From NCBI GenBank assembly GCA_029251165.1, contig JAQXDW010000089.1, forward strand, positions 62,001-126,000: a stretch of DNA of 64,000 nt, given 5' to 3'. A program made the position numbers and the translations under genes. Below are positions 58,928 to 64,000 of this stretch, one piece after another. A model generated the notes under the pieces. That model worked only from the letters and a program-made list of their open reading frames with translations. It did not search any database and had not been told where the DNA came from. This DNA comes from Myxococcota bacterium. Its GTDB lineage: Bacteria; Myxococcota_A; UBA796. The first letter of the stretch is position 1; each line of letters begins with the position of its first letter.

Positions 58928-59003
58928 ACGGCTGTGCTGAAGCAGTGGCGCTCTTGGAGTTGGGGCTGGCTTTTGACCATCAGACAGTGGTTGAATCGCT
59001 GAC

Positions 59004-59717
59004 ATGCTCCTCATCCTGCTCGCCTGCACGTCCGACCTCTTGGTCGTCATCGGTCCTCCCGACAGCCCCCTCGACACCTCCGAAGAGGACCACACGGGCA
59101 CCTCTCCAGACACCAGTGCTCCGGCCGACACCTCTGAAGAGGACCTCTGGAGCATCACGGTCGGCCCAATCCCCGATGCGCTCGCAGCGCAGATGGAGGG
59201 CACCACGATGCACGACGGCTGCCCGGTCGGACGCGATGAGCTGGTCTTGCTTCAGCCGGCTCACTGGGACATGGATGGCGCGGTCCAGATCGGACAGCTC
59301 GTCGTCGCCTCTTCAGCGGCAGCCTCCCTCACCCCGGTCTTTGAGGCTCTCTTCCGCGCAGGCTTCCCCATTCGCTCCATGCAGCCCGCGAGCGCCTTCG
59401 GGGGCAGCGATGATGCCAGCATGGCGGCAGACAACACCTCCGCCTTCAACTGCCGAGCAGTGACCGGAGGCTCTAGCTGGAGCGAGCACAGCTACGGCAG
59501 CGCCCTCGACATCAACCCCGTCGAGAACCCCTACGTCAGCGGCTCGCTCGTGTTGCCACCAGAGGGCGCGGACTACACCGACCGTGGGGATGTCCGACCG
59601 GGCATGGTGGTCGATGGGGATGCCGCGACCGCCGCATTTGCCGCTGTCGGCTGGGGCTGGGGTGGACAGTGGAGCAGCCTCAAGGACTACCAGCACTTCT
59701 CCGAGAGCGGGAACTGA
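59004..59717 (+). CDS. M15-type peptidase lipoprotein (D-Ala-D-Ala carboxypeptidase-like)
   Basis: 237 residues. MLLILLAC is an eight-residue lipoprotein signal, with Cys8 as lipid site. A Thr/Ser/Pro/Asp-rich spacer (LDTSEEDHTGTSPDTSAPAD) follows. The C-terminal part has the M15 zinc site: SWSEHSYGSALDINPVENPY (SxHxxGxAxD) and a final DYQHF with the third ligand, plus FAAVGWGWGGQWSSLKDYQH. Such enzymes trim peptidoglycan peptides. Two Cys (HDGCPVG, FNCRAV) may pair. Upstream lies the half-site array. Confidence 0.85.
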   Translation: MLLILLACTSDLLVVIGPPDSPLDTSEEDHTGTSPDTSAPADTSEEDLWSITVGPIPDALAAQMEGTTMHDGCPVGRDELVLLQPAHWDMDGAVQIGQLVVASSAAASLTPVFEALFRAGFPIRSMQPASAFGGSDDASMAADNTSAFNCRAVTGGSSWSEHSYGSALDINPVENPYVSGSLVLPPEGADYTDRGDVRPGMVVDGDAATAAFAAVGWGWGGQWSSLKDYQHFSESGN

Positions 59718-59804
59718 TTTCCCGTCCCTGCTGCGGTGTCCGTACCGAACACATGCCGTGAAAGCGGACCGGGGAGCCCCTCAGCCCGAGTGCACACTCG
59801 GCGG

Positions 59805-60638
59805 CTAATCCGCCTTCATTGAGAGGTCGGCCCAGGTTGCCTGGTGGATCAGCCCGCCCATGCTCACGACGTCAAGCCCGATGTCGCTGATTCGCTCGAT
59901 CCGATCGGCGTCCATGTTTCCGCTGGCCTCTAAGATGGCTGGACGGGTGCCGTTCTCTGCGGCAAACGCTCGGTTGAGCGCGATTGCCGCCTTGAGGGTC
60001 TCGTCGTCCATGTTGTCCAGGAGTGCGGCATCGACCCCGAGGGCCAGGGCATCCCTGAGCTCATCGAGCGTCTCGACCTCGATCTCGATGCGGAGGAGGT
60101 GATGCGCATGCGACCGAGCCCGCTGGATGGCCTCAGAGACTCCGCCCGCCGCCTTGATGTGGTTGTCCTTGATGAGGATCCCATCGTAGAGGGCAAACCG
60201 ATGGTTTGACCCACCACCGACCTTCACTGCCCGCCGCTCAAGCCGTCGGATGAGCGGAGTGGTCTTGCGGGTGTCCACGACCTTTAGCGTGCCGGCACGG
60301 GCCACAGTGCGGTGGGTGTGCGTGGCAATTCCACACAGCCGCATCATGAAGTTGAGGGCGAGGCGCTCGCCAGTGAGCAGCCCTCGCATCGGGCCGGAGA
60401 CCCGCGCGATGACCGTCCACTTCTCGACAAGCTCCCCCTCCCCCACCTCCGGGGTGTAGGTCGCGCCCATCTGGCGGAACACCTCAGCGGCGATGTCGTG
60501 CCCGCAGACAACCAGCTCCTGCTTGGCGATGATGCGTGCGCTTCCCTCCAGCTCAGCGGGCACGGTCGCCTCCGTGGTCACGTCACCGTGACCAACATCC
60601 TCGAGCAGCGCCAGCCGAACGATCTCTGCGAGCTTCAT
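59805..60638 (-). CDS. nadC: Nicotinate-nucleotide pyrophosphorylase (quinolinate phosphoribosyltransferase)
   Basis: 277 residues. NadC converts quinolinate and PRPP to nicotinate mononucleotide in NAD synthesis. Motifs: EDVGHGDVTTEATVP, GERLALNFMMRLCGIATHTH, VVDTRKTTPLIRRLERRAVK, VGGGSNHRFALYDGILIKDN, and the C-terminal ILEASGNMDADRIERISDIG with VSMGGLIHQA. The gene begins 4 bp after the valS stop, so the two are likely one operon. nadA/nadB are not in the window. Confidence 0.95.
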   Translation of the reverse strand: MKLAEIVRLALLEDVGHGDVTTEATVPAELEGSARIIAKQELVVCGHDIAAEVFRQMGATYTPEVGEGELVEKWTVIARVSGPMRGLLTGERLALNFMMRLCGIATHTHRTVARAGTLKVVDTRKTTPLIRRLERRAVKVGGGSNHRFALYDGILIKDNHIKAAGGVSEAIQRARSHAHHLLRIEIEVETLDELRDALALGVDAALLDNMDDETLKAAIALNRAFAAENGTRPAILEASGNMDADRIERISDIGLDVVSMGGLIHQATWADLSMKAD

Positions 60639-60642
60639 TGTC

Positions 60643-63315
60643 CTACTCCTCCAGGTTCTTGCGGGCGGCCAGGAGCTTGTCGAGCCGCTCCTTTGAGGTA
60701 GTCAGCTTGTCACGGGTCTCCTGAACCACCTTGGCAGGTGCTTTGTTCACATATCCGGCATTGGACAGCCGACGCTCCATGGCGTTGATGTCCTTCTGTG
60801 CCTTGTCGATTCCCTTCGTGAGCCGTGCGCGCTCTTCAGCGATGTCAATGATGCCCTCCAGCGGGAGGAACATCGCCTCACCCCGGACCACAGCGGTCGC
60901 ACAGAAGCCTTCTCGGCCTCCTTCCACGATGTGGTGCACTCCGGCGAGATCCTTGAGTGCCTGTGCGTGACGGTTGAGCATCTCGGTGTTCTGCGCCCGC
61001 ACGGTCAGCTCGACCTTGTTGGCAAGCTGCATCTCGGAGCGGATCCGACGGATGGCGGTGATGGCATCCTGGAGCCATGCAACCTCAGCGAGGCTCTCCG
61101 GATCCTCGGGAAAGTCAGCGGCTTTGGGGAAGGCGGCAGTCATGATGGTTCCAGAGGTCCCAAACGGTGCGAGCTTCTGCCAGATCTCTTCTGACAGGAA
61201 CGGCATGATCGGATGGAGCATGCGCACCAGGGCGTTGAACACGGTCAGGAGGGTGTAGCGAGCGCCGTTCTGCGCCTCCGGCGTGGAGTCGCCATAGAGG
61301 GTGCCCTTGGCGAGCTCAAGATACCAATCACACAGCTCATGCCAGGTGAAGGCGTACAGCTCTGAGGCGACCTCGTTGAACCGGTAGTTGTCCAGCGCGT
61401 CCCGCACCCGACGAACCGCTTCCCCTGCCCGTGCCTGGATCCAGTGGTCATACACACCCAGGGTGCGCGGAGCTTTGGGATCGTAGTCGGTCAGATTCAT
61501 GGCCATGAAGCGGAACGCCTGCCAGACCTTGTTCTGGAACTTCACGTACCCACCGGCGCGCTGGTCGTTCCAGAGGATGTCGCGGCCCTGAGCAGCGAGG
61601 GCCACCAGGGTCATCCGGAAGGCGTCGGTGCCATGCTTGGCGATCTCATCGAGGGGATCGACCACGTTGCCCTTGGTCTTCGACATCTTCTCCCCCTTGG
61701 CGTCTCGCACCAGGGCGTGGATGTAGACGTCGGAGAAGGGCACGTTGCCCATCAGGTGGAGGCCTGCGAACATCATCCGAGCAACCCAGAAGAAGATGAT
61801 GTCGAAGCCGGTGATGAGCACAGCGGTCGGGTAATACTTCTCCAGCTCCGGGGTCTTGTCCGGCCAGCCCAGGGTCGAGAAGGGCCACAGTGCACTGGAG
61901 AACCAGGTGTCGAGGACGTCCTCGTCCTGACGCAGCACCACCGCTTCATCGAGCCCATGCTTCTCGCGCACGTCGGCCTCTGAGCGCCCCACGTAGACGT
62001 TGTTCTGCTCGTCGTACCAAGCCGGGATGCGGTGCCCCCACCACAGCTGGCGGCTGATGCACCAGTCTTTGATGTCACGGAGCCAGGCAAAGTAGGTGTT
62101 CTCCCACTGCTTGGGCACGAAGTCTGTGAAGCCGTTCTCCACAGCACCCACAGCCGGACCGGCCAGGGGCTTCATCGACACGAACCACTGGGTCGACAGG
62201 AGCGGCTCGACCGGAGCACCGGAGCGCTGCGAGCGGGGAAGCGCCATCGTGTGCGGGCTGCTGCCGCGTGCGAGGCCCATCTCTTCGAGCTTCGCTTTGA
62301 TGGCCTTGCGGGCAACGAAGCGATCCATTCCGGCAAACGCACCGCCCTGCTCGTTGATGGTTCCGTCGAGGTTCATGATGTTGATGAACGGCAGGCTGTG
62401 GCGCTTGCCGACCTCGAAGTCGTTGAAGTCGTGGGCCGGGGTTACCTTCACTGCGCCGGTGCCGAACTCAGGGTCCACGAGGATGGCATCCGCGACGATC
62501 GGAAACTCTCGACCGAGGATCGGGTGGCGCACGCTGCGGCCGATGAGGTGCTTGTAGCGGATGTCATCGGGATGAACAGCCACCGCGGTGTCGCCGAGCA
62601 TGGTCTCAGGGCGGGTGGTCGCGACCACGATCTCCTCGACCACAGTGCCGTCTGGTCCAGGGATGGGCTCGGCGAGGGGGTATGCGAACCGCCAGATCTC
62701 AGTCTGATAGTTCTCTTCGTTCTCCACCTCGAGGTTCGACAGCGCGGTCTGCGCGACTGGATCCCAGTTGATGAGGCGCTCCGCCCGGTAGATGAGCCCC
62801 TGCTCGTGGTAGCGAATGAAGGTCTCGGTCACGGCCTTGGAGAGCCCCTCGTCCATCGTGAACCGCTCGCGAGACCAGTCACAGCTCACCCCGAGCTTGC
62901 GAAGCTGGTGGGTGATGGTTCCGCCGCTCTCTTCCTTCCACTCCCACACCCGTCGGAGGAATTCTTCCCGACCGAGGTCACGACGATCCAAGCCGAGGGC
63001 GCGCAGCTTGCGCTCCACCACCCACTGGGTCGCGATGCCGGCGTGATCCGTTCCAGGAACCCACAGGGTGTTGAACCCATCCATTCGCTTGTAGCGAATC
63101 AGCACGTCCTGGAGCGTGTTGTTCAGCGCATGCCCCATGTGCAGCGAGCCCGTCACGTTCGGAGGCGGAATGACGATGGTGTAGGCCGGCTTGTCGTCTT
63201 CCGGACTGGGGGTAAACAGGCCGGCAGCTTCCCACTCCGGGTAGTACCGATCCGCCGCTGCGTGGGGATCAAAGGTCTTGGGAAGTTCATCGATGAGGGC
63301 CATCAGGTTTTCCAT
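60643..63315 (-). CDS. valS: Valyl-tRNA synthetase
   Basis: 890 residues. Class I synthetase: HIGH site PPPNVTGSLHMGHALNN, WVPGTDHAGIATQWVVE, the editing domain (TTRPETMLGDTAVAVHPDD, GTGAVKVTPAHDFNDFEVG), KMSKS site AKGEKMSKTKGNVVDP, anticodon domain, and the C-terminal coiled-coil arm (AEERARLTKGIDKAQKDINA). It charges tRNA Val. ATG 63315 is used; ATG 63303 (MALIDELP) is an alternative. No T-box or leader motif was recognised in the 140 bp upstream. Confidence 0.97.
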   Translation of the reverse strand: MENLMALIDELPKTFDPHAAADRYYPEWEAAGLFTPSPEDDKPAYTIVIPPPNVTGSLHMGHALNNTLQDVLIRYKRMDGFNTLWVPGTDHAGIATQWVVERKLRALGLDRRDLGREEFLRRVWEWKEESGGTITHQLRKLGVSCDWSRERFTMDEGLSKAVTETFIRYHEQGLIYRAERLINWDPVAQTALSNLEVENEENYQTEIWRFAYPLAEPIPGPDGTVVEEIVVATTRPETMLGDTAVAVHPDDIRYKHLIGRSVRHPILGREFPIVADAILVDPEFGTGAVKVTPAHDFNDFEVGKRHSLPFINIMNLDGTINEQGGAFAGMDRFVARKAIKAKLEEMGLARGSSPHTMALPRSQRSGAPVEPLLSTQWFVSMKPLAGPAVGAVENGFTDFVPKQWENTYFAWLRDIKDWCISRQLWWGHRIPAWYDEQNNVYVGRSEADVREKHGLDEAVVLRQDEDVLDTWFSSALWPFSTLGWPDKTPELEKYYPTAVLITGFDIIFFWVARMMFAGLHLMGNVPFSDVYIHALVRDAKGEKMSKTKGNVVDPLDEIAKHGTDAFRMTLVALAAQGRDILWNDQRAGGYVKFQNKVWQAFRFMAMNLTDYDPKAPRTLGVYDHWIQARAGEAVRRVRDALDNYRFNEVASELYAFTWHELCDWYLELAKGTLYGDSTPEAQNGARYTLLTVFNALVRMLHPIMPFLSEEIWQKLAPFGTSGTIMTAAFPKAADFPEDPESLAEVAWLQDAITAIRRIRSEMQLANKVELTVRAQNTEMLNRHAQALKDLAGVHHIVEGGREGFCATAVVRGEAMFLPLEGIIDIAEERARLTKGIDKAQKDINAMERRLSNAGYVNKAPAKVVQETRDKLTTSKERLDKLLAARKNLEE

Positions 63316-63454
63316 CCGATAGTTGTTTTCAGGTGGCGCATTTAACGGGCGTCACGCGCCCATGCGAGGCATGAACCGGGCACCGCAGACGACGCGCGCG
63401 GAGATCACTCGACGCACCACAGGCCTCAGGTCGGCACTCTGCGCTGCCGAAGGC

Positions 63455-64000
63455 TCAGTAGGATCCCTCAGGATCCTGCGCTTCGATCTCAGCCAGACGG
63501 TCCTGAACCATCTGACGGGCGATGGTGGGGAGGTGTGCGCGCACGGCCTCGTCCACGGCCACCTCAACCAGGTCTCGGAAGGCAGGCGAGGTCTGCAGCG
63601 AGCGGCGCAGCACAACCTCAACGACTTCCGGGAGGACCTCCATCACGGCCCTCTCCAGCGCGGGCTTGAGGGACTCCACGGAGGCCCCCGGCGCGGAGAG
63701 TTCGCGAAAATCCCTGGGAATGATCGATGCAATCCGCTCGGATGAGCTGGGCGGACTGTAGGGGGGAAGCGACTCAGCAGAGAGGGGCTCAAGAGCAGAC
63801 GGGAGCATCTCAGAGAGGGGCTCCGCCTGGCCGTGACCCGGCGGGTATTCTCCGAGCGGCTCCAACGGATTGGCCTCTTCGGGGACCTTTATCGGGAGGA
63901 CATCGGCCGGATCTGTCGAGCGCTTAGAGCGTCTCAGCTCGCCCAGGACCTTCTCCAGACGGGTCCGGAGGCCATCGGAAGAGAACGGCTTGCTGATCCG
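63455..64000 (-). CDS. Response regulator-like protein, 3' part (5' end outside window)
   Basis: The frame is open to the window edge. The first visible residues RISKPFSSDGLRTRLEKVLG have the K-P-F and final helix of a receiver domain. A Pro/Glu/Ser linker of roughly 85 residues follows, then a C-terminal helical region (VEVVLRRSLQTSPAFRDLVE, VAVDEAVRAHLPTIARQMVQ) of unknown type with no DNA-binding motif. A stand-alone regulator acting through protein contacts is inferred. 139 bp upstream of valS. Confidence 0.7.
   Translation of the reverse strand, partial: RISKPFSSDGLRTRLEKVLGELRRSKRSTDPADVLPIKVPEEANPLEPLGEYPPGHGQAEPLSEMLPSALEPLSAESLPPYSPPSSSERIASIIPRDFRELSAPGASVESLKPALERAVMEVLPEVVEVVLRRSLQTSPAFRDLVEVAVDEAVRAHLPTIARQMVQDRLAEIEAQDPEGSY

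Larger units (their letters stand above)
58681..59003. other. 323-base gap with AT-rich half-site array
   Basis: No gene. The first 60 bases after the VWA gene are mixed. 58801-58930 is AT-rich and holds three copies of TTATGTAAAGT (listed separately) about 75-165 bp before the M15 peptidase start. The imperfect inverted repeat ACCTGGCATTTGCCAGGT (58687-58704) just after the VWA stop could be part of a terminator, but no T-run follows. Confidence 0.75.

Overview
The window is a stretch of high-GC Gram-negative chromosome. The envelope genes (AMIN-type amidase, TonB- and ExbD-like proteins, many lipobox proteins, a possible outer-membrane barrel), the DUF4340 and FecR proteins, the MoxR/VWA pair and the TPR-rich membrane proteins suggest a deltaproteobacterial lineage, probably Myxococcota or a relative. 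This is inferred from gene content only; no rRNA or tRNA gene was seen.

Left part (1-21700): every gene is on the + strand, tightly packed and mostly housekeeping: mnmA (partial), rnc, a radical-SAM-fold protein without its Fe-S cysteines, era, der, mutL, miaA, two exported proteins, accA-aroA-cmk, rpsA with a strong terminator, a LapA-like protein, a thioredoxin-fold lipoprotein, rsmB, mutS, an amidase and xerD. Many neighbours share 1-8 bp stop/start overlaps (ATGA, GTGA), implying translational coupling.

Terminus-like junction (21701-22092): directly after xerD is an AT-rich gap holding a good candidate dif site (21861-21888) and two additional XerD-arm half-sites. Gene orientation changes here: all genes to the left are +, and most to the right are -, so both sides are mainly transcribed towards the site, as expected at a replication terminus. 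A second AT-rich gap (58681-59003) carries three more copies of the same half-site in the opposite orientation.

Right part (22093-64000): mostly - strand. It starts with a ferredoxin, glutamine amidotransferase and gamma-glutamyltransferase-like group. Next is a six-gene envelope/signalling cluster (response regulator-kinase, second kinase, FecR protein, large exported protein, 1208-residue Ig-like lipoprotein, TPR protein; 25954-36426). Then come small lipoproteins, manC-trmL-grpE, a DUF4340 protein, a TPR membrane protein and a sigma factor, a phosphoesterase and a beta-propeller-like protein with overlapping head-to-head start codons, an orphan ExbD variant, coaD-glmS, two related TPR membrane proteins, a CinA-type domain protein, mutY, a polytopic membrane protein, a MoxR-ATPase/VWA pair, an M15 peptidase lipoprotein, valS-nadC and a response regulator cut by the window end.

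The most interesting signals are the dif site beside xerD with its satellite half-sites, the conserved enzymes that lack expected key residues (RNase III, the radical-SAM-like protein, MutL, a histidine kinase, ExbD), the set of exported proteins with very short uncharged signal peptides, and the envelope/signalling cluster. No CRISPR array, insertion sequence or prophage was seen.
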